Below are positions 36,307 through 47,039 of a stretch of 64,000 nt of DNA, piece by piece. The number at the start of each line of letters is the position of its first letter. Position 1 is the first letter of the stretch. The DNA is from Triticum aestivum (lineage: Eukaryota > Streptophyta > Magnoliopsida > Poales > Poaceae): contig NC_057813.1 in NCBI RefSeq assembly GCF_018294505.1, positions 313,982,900 through 314,046,899 on the forward strand, read 5' to 3'. The notes beneath the pieces were generated by a model. It saw only the letters and a program-made list of their open reading frames with translations, was not told the DNA's origin and made no database searches. The position numbers and the translations under genes were made by a program.

Positions 36307-37120
36307 ATGACAGCTTGTCCATGGAAGTTGAACCACAGCGACCATCATGTTTCTTGTTTCTACCACTACCACACGCCCACACCAACACGCGATTCCCACG
36401 ACGCCGCTCCAACCCACGGCACGACGTCCCCCGACGTGGACATGGATCCTTTGACATGGCTATCACTGCCTTGCCCTGCCTTTCCTTCGCTGACAGGTGG
36501 GACCCTCGCTTATGGGTTCCACATGTCAGTGACAGAATGGTAGGATTGTTCATGTCAGGGGATCCTCATCCCCCCGACATGCCCCTCATCCCTCTCGGCC
36601 CCACCGCTCCTCTGCCTTTGTGTGCATGACATGTGGGCTAGCTGAACTACGGCGACCATCAACTTTCTACCACAGACACACCCGATTGGACGCGGTTTGC
36701 CTGCTCCGCTGCCATGCTCCGATTCGTACTCCTGCACCATCGAATTTTCATCCAGCGGCTGTGACACATTTCATCCCGGGCATCAATCCTCAGCTGGAGT
36801 ACTTATGTACTACAGGTAGTACCCGCCGGTGTGACCATCTACGCCTCGTAACGCCCCGACGCCCAGCTGTGGCACCCTCGCCACGGCCACGCCACCACCG
36901 GCCGGTTCATCTCGAACGAGTGAGTCGCGAACCACGCCACCACCATGAGAATGACATGTGGGCCAGCCGCATTTAAGGTCTGCATGTCATTGACTCATAG
37001 GCCGGACACTAAGCCACTGAAGTTCGGCCCCGTGGGCCCCGACAGGGAAATGTAACTCTTGCGGCAGGCCTTGTGGTGCTCCCGCAGTACGAGCTCGTGC
37101 CAAAACTGGAATTTGTTTCT
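36307..37120 (+). repeat. Diverged duplicate, copy B
   Basis: Longer relative of 34950-35460. It shares the start GACATGACAGCTTGTCCATG, the middle CTCTGCCTTTGTGTGCATG and the end GGGAAATGTAACTC..GGCCTTGTGGTGCT, with about 300 bp of extra sequence in the middle. Confidence 0.65.
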
Positions 37121-38308
37121 TACTACTACCAACTAGTACTAGTAAGGTACACGTGCATTGCACGCATGAGATTCTGGTGGTTTGTGCATTATGCTTCTAC
37201 ATGTGGAGTTTTCTAGATTCTAACATGTGGCAGAATCTGGTGGAATGTAAGGTTAGGCAAGTTTGATTAACTTAGGTGAGTGTTTAGTTCAAGCCACACC
37301 TTAGGCAAGCCAAACTAGGGCCCCACATGACATACCCACAAAAAATGTGGCAAGATTCCCTTAGGCTTGCCAACTTGTGGCTCTCATTTGGAAGAACTAA
37401 TAACTTTGCCTAAGCTTAGTTGTGGCAAAGTTAGTCATGAATTAAGTTCAACCATGGAGTCTTCTAGATTATACATGTGGCAGAATTTGGTGGATGATAT
37501 CTAACGGCCAGTAGTGCTCGGATTTGCCATCTTTGTACCATCGGATAGGCTTCATCCAACGACCAACTTTCAAAGTTTTTCACACACTATATATGGGGTA
37601 TAGATATAGATGTGCCGGTCCGTTGCAATGGATCCAAAGTATATCTATTTAGTGGAGTGCACTCTAAACACATTATCTATTTAATTTTCTCTAACCTTTC
37701 GTAGCCATGCAACCAAGCCACATAAGCTTCATGGGTGCCCCCCACATCATATTATTCATACTACGTTGATTGAAAAAAAGATAAATCACCCAAAACAAGA
37801 TCTTCTCGTTTTTTGTTCCTACGATGTTGTGCCGTGCACGTACCTACTAGCTGTATAGTGGTAGTACTAGTAATATAGTATTAGGAGTACAAACTTGGTA
37901 CTAGTAGGAGTAGTACTAGTACGGAATGCTCCTACTCTATCAACGAGCTCCATCTGACACCAAATTTCTTGGCTTCCATGCTACAACTAGATCTTCCCCT
38001 CTTTTCTGTTTTCCAACCCGGCGGCGGGCGGGGTGCGGTTTGCCAATAGTCGGTTTGCTCAATAGCGGTCCCACAAGAAAGTGAAAATGCTAGGCAACAC
38101 TCCTTCCCTAAGCTATGTGTCGTGCCGGACGGGCCGTGGAGTACTCCCGATTCCCGGGCGTGTGGGGTGCGACGCGAATGCGGCAGGCTTTTTCCTTTTA
38201 CTAGCAATGTGCCTGTGCGTTGCGATGGATCCAAAATAGTAGAATAGTAGTATTTGTTCACAAACTTGAAAGAAATCACTATTGTTTTGATATACTCCTA
38301 ATATATTA
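37121..38308. other. Transposon debris, no gene seen
   Basis: AT-rich sequence with repeated Helitron-like terminal motifs in reverse (CTAGTAAGGTACACGTGCATTGC at about 37138, CTAGCAATGTGCCTGTGCG at about 38201), a stray copy at about 37610, and a shared flank GGATCCAAA.TAGTAGAAT at 36228 and 38227. Confidence 0.4.
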
Positions 38309-38393
38309 CTCCCTCCGTACCTAAATATTTGTCTTTTTTAGAGATTTCAAATGGACTATCACATACGGATTATATAGACATATTCTAGTGTTT
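38309..38393 (+). mobile_element. Stowaway-like MITE, truncated
   Basis: TA (38307-38308) is followed by CTCCCTCCGTACCTAAATATTTG. The other end is missing, and the sequence runs into a Helitron-like terminus CTAGCAAGATGCC near 38395. Confidence 0.6.
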
Positions 38394-38668
38394 CTAGCAA
38401 GATGCCTGCGCGTTGCACGAAGTTGATGGAAAAGGTAAGCACAACTTATAAATTGACGGATGGAGTACTAGTTACAGTGATGCATATAATTAAGCAAAGG
38501 GATTGCACATGTCGATATTGACTGGAACGAGAATGCAACAACACAATAAGAATTAAGGCCACGATGATGCGATCGCAGTGGTGGTTACAGAAGGCAAGAA
38601 GAAAGATGGATCCATGAATGTACGACCTCCTCCTCCTCAACTTAGTGTGCCGGGCCACCGACCGGCGG

Positions 38669-39210
38669 CTAAGGAGCGGCGGCTTTTGTGGCGAGGTTGA
38701 GGTGGTTCTCAGCAAAGGCATACAAGGCTTCCAGCCGGTTGAGGAAGGCCAACGTCGTAGCGTCCTCACTGGCCTTGTAGATACCTATATACACGATTTG
38801 CTCATACACGTGGATGTGTAGGTTGACGAATTCTTGCAGGGCGAGGCGCCTCGCGGTGAGCGTGACCTCCAGGTGGACATTCTTCATGGCATCGGCGGGC
38901 AGTCGCAGGGCCACCAGTGCTTGAAAGAGGTTCCAGCCATGGAGGCCGATTAGTGTGGCAGGCAATGAGGAGCCCGGGCGCGTGGGCTAGAGGAGTACGG
39001 CGATGTCGTCCGTGAACTTCTTGAGGACAGTGAACTTGTTGCTGGTGGCAACGATCATCTGGTCCAACTGAGAGTCTTAGTTGGCATCGAGGGCGGCCAT
39101 CCACCAGCCGGTCTCCAACACCATCTGGAGACGATCCTCGGCGCCATGCCGCAGGCCGGCGTCGTGGACCATCTGGCACAGCCGCTGGCCGCTCACGCGC
39201 ATTGCCGCCA
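38669..39210 (-). pseudogene. Unknown protein, two in-frame stops
   Basis: One minus-strand frame runs from MAAMRVSGQRLCQMVHDAG (near 39210) to NLATKAAAP at 38669, about 180 residues. It is broken by TAG at 39077-39079 and a second TAG near 38986. The translation is rich in helix-forming residues (Leu, Ala, Glu) with no motif I recognise. The steady composition across both stops suggests a once-real gene. It lies between MITEs within the CACTA unit. Confidence 0.45.
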
Positions 39211-39506
39211 TGGGTCTGGAGTGAGCTCTTTCGCGCTTAGTGTAGGTGCTTAGGCAAATGCTTAGGTGCGTACGATGTGGTAGATGCATTGGAATGGAGG
39301 GGTGCCTTTATATGAGGGCAATGAGGGCAAACTGTGTTGCATTCACATTGTGCAACCTCTTTTCCCGGACCTCCTCCCATTACTTCCCTCATGCATTAAT
39401 TGAAGGAGGATGTATTGGCCGTTTAACATATCGGGAACCGCTACTCCCTCCCCTGTCTGCATTAAAGCAGTATCGGGAACTGTGCCGCCCGCTGTCAAAT
39501 GAATAC

Positions 39507-40052
39507 TCCCTCCATCTAGGTGAGTATTAAGTCATCTTACGAAAACCAAATACTTAGTAAACACATTGGTGCGGTGCATTAACTCTCATGTTGTTTCTTA
39601 TTTTTTGACATAAATAGAGGAATCAACAAATAAGAGATGTGGGGCTTGTATGCTTTTAATGACTTGAGACTATCAAACATGACATGCAGTGGTCGGTTCA
39701 TTGCACAAGAACAAATACAACCCACGTCAGCACACACGCATCTTATAGCATCACATCCAATGGCTATAAAAGATGAATGAGACCAAATTATATCTCATCT
39801 AGATGAGTTCTAGCAAAACTGTATTAATAATACTTAGTACTCCTGTGCCATGTATCATATATTAGTATCATGTAGTACTTTATTTATTGCCATGTACGAC
39901 ACATAGTACTCAACTCTCTCTCTTTCTTCAGTTAATTCTATGACACCTAATCAAAATTGCTAAGGCTAGTACCATTACAACCAACCTTAGCAAATACTAA
40001 ACATTAAGTTCTCTCGTTTTCCTCTCCACCTTGGTCACCTAGACGGAGGGAG
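39507..40052. mobile_element. Stowaway-type element of 546 bp
   Basis: Ends CTCCCTCCATCTAGGTGA and, inverted, CTCCCTCCGTCTAGGTGA (17 of 18 match), with TA on both sides (39505-39506 and 40053-40054). There is no ORF of note. It is longer than usual Stowaway MITEs. Confidence 0.8.
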
Positions 40053-40622
40053 TATACTGCGCGGTAGGCGGGGCAGTTCCGCCTAGTCGGTTAGACGGAG
40101 ACACGAGAAGCTGAGGGAGTAGGCTACTACAAACGTAGGGCTGTGTGATTTGACATCGAGTTACTGCTGGACAGGTGGGGCCCCGAGATTTGACTTGCCA
40201 TTATCATTTTAACTGCGGCGCTACAACCGACGTGAGTCTCCCGATTCCTAACCACCTCTATACAGGTGCCTCTCCCAATGCTCCACCATGTAGTAGAGGA
40301 TGGCTCTTGCATGAGAGCACACTTCTCCACTTTTTCCTTGCCTCTCTTTCCTCCACATATGCAAAAATGCCATGTAAAGCGCACTATTGTACTTACTTGC
40401 TCCTACAGGTGCTTAAGCTTGCCACATAGGCATAAAGTCTGATGTGGCAAGTTAATCAAGAAGAGAGAGACTAGTTTGGTGACCCAAGGAAGAAATTATG
40501 CTAAGCGCGTGTACCTAGGTGAAAATACAATTTTGAGTCTATAGCTAATTAAATGAAGCAAACTTAGCAACACCATTTCATTGGAAGAGGTCACTCCTTG
40601 GCAAATGCAATAAATACTAGTA

Positions 40623-40703
40623 CTCCCCGTGTCCCATAATATAAGAAAGTTTTTGGCACTACACTAGTGTCAAAAACGTTCTTATATTATGGGACGAAGG
40701 GAG
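40623..40703. mobile_element. Stowaway MITE of 81 bp
   Basis: Near-perfect hairpin: GTCCCATAATATAAG at one end and CTTATATTATGGGAC at the other, with TA at 40621-40622 and 40704-40705. Confidence 0.85.
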
Positions 40704-40887
40704 TACGAAGAAAGAGATAGAGAGGAGTAAAAACACTTATAGCCAACCTTATAGCTAACCTTGTTGTAGTATGAGTGACTAAGTGATGACTATGTATGAC
40801 ATGCCAACATCAGATAGCCTAATGCACCATGTTAAATCTCCAAGGGAGCGACTGCGCGTGCGACGCGACGGTCGTGGTAGGCGCGAA

Positions 40888-41058
40888 CATGATACGGGCT
40901 GCTGGCAGCCCTTGGATCTGAGATCAAACGGTCGCATGCTAAGTTGCTGAAAATTTGCAGAATAACCCTCAAGGATAGGATATTCACCCATAGGTATAGA
41001 ATCACGCCATGCAATCATTCGATCTCAAATCAAAGGGCTCCCAGAAGCCCGTATCATG
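40888..41058. mobile_element. Foldback element (long inverted repeat)
   Basis: Arms of 51 bases at 40888-40938 and 41008-41058 are inverted copies with about 43 matches. Both end CATGATACGGGCT outward, with about 70 bases between them. This fits a foldback MITE. It ends 154 bases before the start of the second exonuclease-like gene. Confidence 0.7.
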
Positions 41059-41212
41059 GGAGAATGGAAAGCCACTACCCTGCCGTTCGCACGCTGCCAG
41101 TTTGCTCCTCCTTGTCCCCGTATGTCCTTCAATACTACGGCGGTTTGCTCCTAGTCGTCCCGTCCATTCACATTATGACAGTTCCACTAATCCTAACCCT
41201 CCTCCCAAATCC

Positions 41213-41932
41213 ATGGTGTCCCAAATCTCCACGATCGGCAGTGAGTACAAGGTTAGAACCATCACCGGCGATGAGTTTGACGTCATCTACACCTGTTCTT
41301 CCACGACGGTGAAAGGATGCCTTTCTCGCGTCAGACGCATGTTCGAAGACTCAGATGATGAGTGGGTCGCTGGGTTAGATGTTGAGTACACCACAATCCT
41401 GGGATGAGAGAAGGATCTAAAGGACGAAGAGAGGAAGAAGCCCGCCGTGATCCAGGTTTGCGTGCATGACTTATGCTTGGTCTACTACATATGCCATGCC
41501 GACATTGAATGCCTGGATTTGAAGGACTTCCTCGAGAGCAACCTAGTCAAATTCATTACTGTAGACTTTGGTGACGACAAAGAAGTCCTGGGTCGGATAG
41601 GCCTCGTTGTAGGCAACCCCTTTGACCTCCAGAAGAATCGGCTGGTGTCCTCTCATCAGCCTTCAATGCTGACCCTGGCAGGAGCCATGGTTCATCCTTC
41701 GTACGGTAAACTGGAGAAACCTCCATACACATTTCATCATTATGCATGGCAGTGGAATGTACTAGATATACACCACATCCACTATGCTGCAATGGATGGC
41801 TACCTTTGTTTCAATATCTACAAGGGTTGGATGAAGAGCAAGAGCCAAGTGTGCGGTTCAAGCAAAGAAGTATCGGCTAAGAGGAAGAGGGACGAGGACG
41901 AAGTCGAGGATGTGGATGAGGACTCCGTGTAA
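41213..41932 (+). pseudogene. DEDD-type 3'-5' exonuclease-like gene, copy 2
   Basis: A single frame of 240 codons opens at ATG 41213 (MVSQIS) and ends after EDVDEDSV at 41932. It is broken only by one TGA at 41405-41407. Motif I GLDVEYT is at residues 60-66, followed by strands VIQVCVHDLCLVYYI and, near the end, HYAAMDGYLCFNIY as the YxxxD motif III. The C-terminus is Lys/Asp/Glu-rich, possibly a nuclear signal. Family and role are as for copy 1. The clean frame on both sides of the stop suggests recent loss, or that the stop is the only damage. Confidence 0.75.
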
Positions 41933-42833
41933 GGTGACAGTGTCGTTGCTCATGGTGGTTCTAATGCAGTGTCTACCGGAATAGTTGCAAAGTTTAATTA
42001 ATTTCCGGTGTGCTTAGTTTAATTTGAGGGGTGTGTTGTGCTGAGCCCCCAGCAGAACTATGTTATGTTTCTTCTTGTTACTTTAACTCTTCAGTACGTA
42101 CATACTAGTATTGCTTACATTTCATCTTTTAGTTGGTATAGTACTACAACTCATTTCTTCACATTACATATGTACAATTTATATGGCCAAAATCATATAG
42201 CTAGCAGTTTAGTTGTCAAAGAATTTCAGGGTGCTTAGTTTGTCAAAGAATTCCAGGGTGCTTAGTTTTATTTGAGGGGTGGGTTGTGCACTTGTGCTGG
42301 ACACCATTATTGTGACAAGCCTTTTTAATAGTACTATATGCATAATTTGGCGACGAGCGCTCTCTATATGTACCACCTTTTTTTACTTTCAAGTTTTGCT
42401 CCATGGCGCAATCCATCGATACTGTACTACTGTACAAAAGTGGAGTATATACACTTTAAGGCTAGAGGGCGGGCAGTCTAGCTCGGTCGGTTTCATGAGA
42501 GGCAAGGGCCTTTGTGATTTGATGGCTCATTACTGCTGTCAAATCGAATAGTACTGCGCCGCCCGCTGCACGCCCGGCGCCTCCATTAAACCCCTCCGTT
42601 AAACCCGCATGCAAACCGAGAATCCTACTCCGGCCACACGTCTGTTCATGAGCGGGCCGGAATTAAACGCAACATCGGCCAAGCTCCTCCCGTCCTCCCT
42701 CAGTTTAAACGAGGCCAGACGCCGGCCAAGCTCCTACTGTCCGCCCTCTATTTACACGAGGCCAGGCAGACAACGGGCAAGAATCTCACCCCGCTCCCCC
42801 ATCTCCTCCTTCACCATTTTCTCCACTCTTCCG
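41933..42833. other. Spacer, no gene seen
   Basis: 3' flank of the exonuclease-like gene, then a duplicated short segment (TTGTCAAAGAATTYCAGGGTGCTTAG at about 42213 and 42240). 42540-42830 is GC-rich and looks like the leader of a plant gene. Confidence 0.4.
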
Positions 42834-43091
42834 ATGGCTTCCGATGAGCCGTTATCCGGCATATTACCCGGATGGGTGGCCCGCCGAGCCCTCCGGATAT
42901 GGGCGAGGCCGCTCGGTGCTTCACCAACCTCGCTTGCCCGGACGGAGCTAGTTGCCGCCCCAAGCAGGCGCGTGGTTCAGCAACTCGCCGCTCCAGTTCA
43001 GCTTGATGAGGAGTGGCGATTTGCTCCACGCCGGCACGACGTGAGCACGCCGGTACGGGCGCCATCGCTGACGCGTCATACCGCGCCATGA
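42834..43091 (+). CDS. Hypothetical protein (weak)
   Basis: ATG 42834 follows a C/T-rich leader ending CTCCACTCTTCCG and opens a frame of 85 residues starting MASDEPLSGILPGWVARRALRIW. The frame is open upstream too. No family is recognised and the rest of a gene is not evident. It could be the first exon of a captured gene or a chance ORF in GC-rich sequence. Confidence 0.25.
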   Translation: MASDEPLSGILPGWVARRALRIWARPLGASPTSLARTELVAAPSRRVVQQLAAPVQLDEEWRFAPRRHDVSTPVRAPSLTRHTAP

Positions 43092-43411
43092 GTGTCTCTG
43101 GTGGTCGCGCCTCCCTTGTCTGTGGGCGCGCCTCCCGTGCCTGCGGCAGTGCCATGCAGGCAGAGACAGAAGCTGGGTGCGTGGAGAACGACGTGTCAGT
43201 GGCCAGCTTCTCCGTGTCCGCTGCCATCATCGAGGAGAAGTAGAACACGGGAGGCCGCCGCCACCTGGGACCCATGAAGGCCACCGCCGAGGCGACGACT
43301 ACGGATTCAGGTGGTTTCTTTGCTGCTTCGTCTCTTCCGAGTACCTTTGTCGATCCCGCAAGTGTCTGACGGACATGAGGAAGACAAAGGGATCCGTGGG
43401 CGGCCATTTAG

Positions 43412-43469
43412 AACTAAAATAAGTCTAGATACATCCATTTCTAGGACAAGTATTTCCAGACGGAGGGAG
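43412..43469 (-). mobile_element. Stowaway-like MITE end, partial
   Basis: The reverse strand begins CTCCCTCCGTCTGGAAATACTTGTCC next to TA (43470-43471). Only one end is found. Confidence 0.6.
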
Positions 43470-44088
43470 TATTAGTTATACAAGAGAGCCGGATTGGCAC
43501 CTCTTAGTTCATGGAAATGTAATGAAATCCATCATGTTTATATGAAGATCTGGTTTTTTATACGAAATCCTTCATGCTTATATGAAATTAGTCTGTGTTT
43601 GCATGAATTTCATCTGGTTGGTTAGAGTTGTAAAAATGTATGCTGCTGGCGTTTGATGTCGTCCTCCGCGGAAGGAAGCGGGAGGAAATTTGTCGGCTGC
43701 CGTTGGAGATGCTCTTTATGTTGGAAATAATAGAGTGACATCCAATCCATTTGAGTTAATTGCCTGTATGATTGTCCCTCTATAAAAAGTTAATTGCATG
43801 TACAGTGTACACGTGACTTGCAGGGTGGCTACAGCTTCATACAGAAAGTTAAAAAGAAACAAGTCCGTCGTTAATCTTGTATTCTAAGTACTCTGTGGGT
43901 TCCACTACCAGTACAGTAGCGAAAGAAGTATATATTAAATAAGTAGAGTAATATATAATATAAAAATCTAAAGTTAAAAGATAGAATTCGAACTCATGTC
44001 ATCGCGTTGCAAGCATCCAACGCTAACCAGCCCAGCACATTATTGTTGTAGACCATGCTGGAGATATATCTCCATGTCTACTCTTATA

Positions 44089-44362
44089 CTCCATTCGTTC
44101 CTAAATATTTGTCTTTTTCAGATTTCAAATGGACACATACAGATGCGTATGTAGACATATTTTAGAGTGTAGATTCACTCATTTTGCTTCGTATGTCTTT
44201 TCAGGAAGGGGTCAGATTTGTCCTTGATTTATTTATGAGGTAATCTAGGTGGCACTGCACCGCCAAGAAAAGAGGGTAACATCAAAATTATGGACTATTT
44301 TTTTGAGTATGTTGGTAAGGTCCGGTCATAGTCACTTGTTGAAATCTCTAAAAAGACAAATA
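44089..44362. mobile_element. Stowaway-like MITE, 3' end lost
   Basis: Begins CTCCATTCGTTCCTAAATATTTG after TA. The inverted inner end TTGAAATCTCTAAAAAGACAAATA is present just before 44363, but the terminal bases are replaced by the second MITE. Confidence 0.55.
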
Positions 44363-44485
44363 CTCCCTCCGTCCGGAAATACTTGTCATCAAAATGGATA
44401 AAAGGAAATGTATCTAGACGTACTTTAGTTTTAGATACATCTCTTTTTATCCATTTTGATGACAAGTATTTTCGGACGGAGGGAG
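44363..44485. mobile_element. Stowaway MITE of 123 bp
   Basis: CTCCCTCCGTCCGGAAATACTTGTC and its inverted copy GACAAGTATTTTCGGACGGAGGGAG form a near-perfect hairpin, with TA at 44361-44362 and 44486-44487. Confidence 0.9.
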
Positions 44486-44949
44486 TAGAAAACAGAGTTC
44501 GTGATGATGGTGTGTGTGCCATCCTGCAATATAGGCCATCGGATTAATATCTAATGGATAGGAAAGAAACTATGGCAATTTTGCAAAAATATACCCACAC
44601 GTCTCTCCATGTTCGCAAATAAGGCCTTCCCTCGTTCAGCCTTTTCTCCCACAAGATAAACTACTCATAGAAATGCATCTTGATGTTCCGTGCAACGCAC
44701 GGGCAGCTAGCTAATTTCTTTTAAAATAGTTGCTGCGATAATTGGGTTGAAGTGATATATTTTATGTCTGCCCCGAATGATTTCAGATTCACTAGTAGTA
44801 ACAAAGAAAAGCTTGCCTTGTTAATTAACAGAAAACAGAGTGAAAACTATCACATGAGTCTGGTAAAAACAAGGCACACTGGGTTCAGCGTCATCGTCAC
44901 TACAGCTGTGCGCGCGCGAGAAATCTACATATCGAGGGGGCTACCGAGC

Positions 44950-45300
44950 GAGGCACCGAGACACGATGTTTGAGAGAGAAACCAATTGACAGATTATGAT
45001 CAGATCGAGTTGTCACCCTTCTGCTGTCATTGTTGGGGGGAGGGAGAGAAAGACGTATCGAGAGTGTGCGCGGTAGGCATGGAGGCACAACTAGCGAGTG
45101 TGTGTGTGTGTGTGTGTGTGTGTTTGAAAGAGGAGTAGATAGATTATTATCAAGATCGATGTGCCACCCTACTCCTTCGGTGTTGGGTAGTGTGTGTGTG
45201 TGTGTATGTTTGAGAGAGAAGCCAGTCGATAGATTAGTATCAAGATCGAGGTGTCATCCTACTCCTTCGATGTTAGGAAGTGTGGGTGTGTGGGGGGGGG
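44950..45300 (+). repeat. Three-unit tandem repeat with GT runs
   Basis: Units of roughly 100-115 bases share GTTTGAGAGAGAA, GATAGATTA.TATCAAGATCGA and CCTACTCCTTCG..GTT, separated by GT runs (for example 45098-45123). Confidence 0.8.
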
Positions 45301-45319
45301 GGGCAGTGACACTCACATA

Positions 45320-45561
45320 TCTCTACTCTTATAAAAAAACAGAGTTGGTGATGATGGTGTTCCTGCCATCCTGCAATATTGGCCATCCGATTTATATCCA
45401 ACGGATAGGAAGGAAACTATGGCAATTTTGCAAAAAGATACCCGCACCCCTCTCCGCATTTGCAACCAAGGCATTCCCTCGTTCATCCTTTTCTCCCACA
45501 AGATAAACTTCTCATACAAATGCATCTTGATGTTCCGTGCAACGCATGGGCATCTTACTAG
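45320..45561 (+). mobile_element. Helitron-like element, copy 2 (242 bp)
   Basis: Starts TCTCTACTCTTATAAAA after an A. It ends with GTTCCGTGCAACGCATGGG (hairpin with one mismatch), then CATCTTACTAG before a T, which is the A-T insertion context of Helitrons. It aligns with copy 1 without that copy's MITEs. Confidence 0.65.
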
Positions 45562-45750
45562 TAGGGAGAAGGAGTTTGTGTGACACATATCTAGCTATAT
45601 TAAGGGATAGGTAGATAGCATTTGTGCAAGGCATACTTAAAGCCTCACGAAGATAAACAAACGGTGTGTGTGCATGCAAGTGCTGGGAAAAATGAAGCGA
45701 GATACAATGTGCACGCGCGCACGCGCAAGTGTGTGTGTGTGTGTGTGTGC

Positions 45751-45788
<38 letters not shown>

Positions 45789-47000
45789 TCAAAACAAAAG
45801 GTGCTCTCTTGGAATCCCATTGTATGTATTCATACGGTTCTGGAACTCGAGTTAACCTTAGGCATATGTGTGAGAGACATTATTATACTTTGAGATATTA
45901 GTGGCTGTGGGTGGGCAGAATTAAAGGGGTGGGCGTGTTAGACATAGAGAGCATGTGTGTTTCTGTGTGAGAGACTTGTAGGACGGGGTAGAAAGACGAA
46001 TTTAACCCTGACGGAGGGAGAGAAATACACGAAGTGCGCGTGTGTGATTCCGATGCCCACAGGGAAATGAGATATGTATGCGTGTGAGAGAGATTGCACA
46101 ATTCATTCACGTATCACTATCTAGCGATCGTGGATGTGCATCGCTTGAACATAAGTCAATATCTACTTCATATCATGGCCAAAGGTACAATATCGATTCA
46201 ATGCTATAAAGACTGGACACTCACATATCACATTTTTTTCTATTTAAATAAACCTTTTTCAGTTGTGCATGCCAAAGTTACAGTGATGTTTCTTCAAACA
46301 ACCAATGTAGCTATCATGTACATGCGCCATTGTTACTCTTGCATTCAAATTCATTAGTCTTGGATGATTTAAGTTTCTATTTTGAAGTAGTATATGTAAT
46401 ATTCATATATGAATTCAACGGGTACGCAATTTATGAAATGGAGGCTATGTAATCATATAAGGTAACACTTTTGAGTAGCTGACTACAATATCCATTTCTT
46501 TTTGTGCGCCTCTACACTAACACGTCAATGCATTATGTTTAAAGTAAATAACCAATGGCACTAAATTATCTATTTACACGAGAAATAGATAGGCTGAGCG
46601 TTTGATCCCTTTTTTTGTGAACGCGCCACTACACCCATATGATTGGCCGCGCCCATGTGAATGTTCAAGTTATCAGTGCATCATCCCGAGTTATTGTCTT
46701 TTTTTCTGGGGTGGACTTCACACCAGTTATTAACTGCTAGCGCGTGCCCCGTGTACATAGTCTAGCATGATCTTCCTGCTAGCACGGTCCAAAATTAGTT
46801 GAAACTGGATACGAACGATCCCGCGGGTGGCAAAATCTCCCGCCTCCTCCTAAAATTTCCGCCACCTTAGTCTTTAGCATGAAAAATCCCCCTTTTGTCC
46901 TTGGTGCACGGAGACCAATAGTTACAATACCGCCCTCATCTACATGATAGGTCGGGGCTGCTTTTGTAACTTCCGGTTCCCCCCACTACACGGCACCCCC
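45562..47000. other. Spacer, no gene seen
   Basis: AT-rich sequence with a (GT)n(GA)n microsatellite at 45730-45784. The final part (46800-47000) is C-rich and promoter-like. Confidence 0.45.
45730..45784. repeat. (GT)n(GA)n compound microsatellite
   Basis: GT units run to about 45748, then GA units to about 45784, similar in layout to the one at 16654. Confidence 0.95.
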
Positions 47001-47039
47001 ATTTACTCTCCCCCTCCCACAAAAACGACTAACTAGTAA

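Larger units (their letters stand above)
44077..44710 (+). mobile_element. Helitron-like element, copy 1, with nested MITEs
   Basis: Starts TCTACTCTTATA, ends in a small hairpin (CCGTGC AAC GCACGG) followed by CTAG. Its core matches 45320-45561. Two MITEs (44089-44487) sit after its first 12 bases. Helitrons start TC, end CTRR after a hairpin and make no target duplication, which fits. No RepHel gene is present, so it is non-autonomous. Confidence 0.6.

Noticed and set aside
42811..43407. 198-codon minus-strand ORF opposite the weak hypothetical gene
   Set aside because: No start context, no family, GC-rich shadow. It cannot be preferred over the + frame but neither is well supported.
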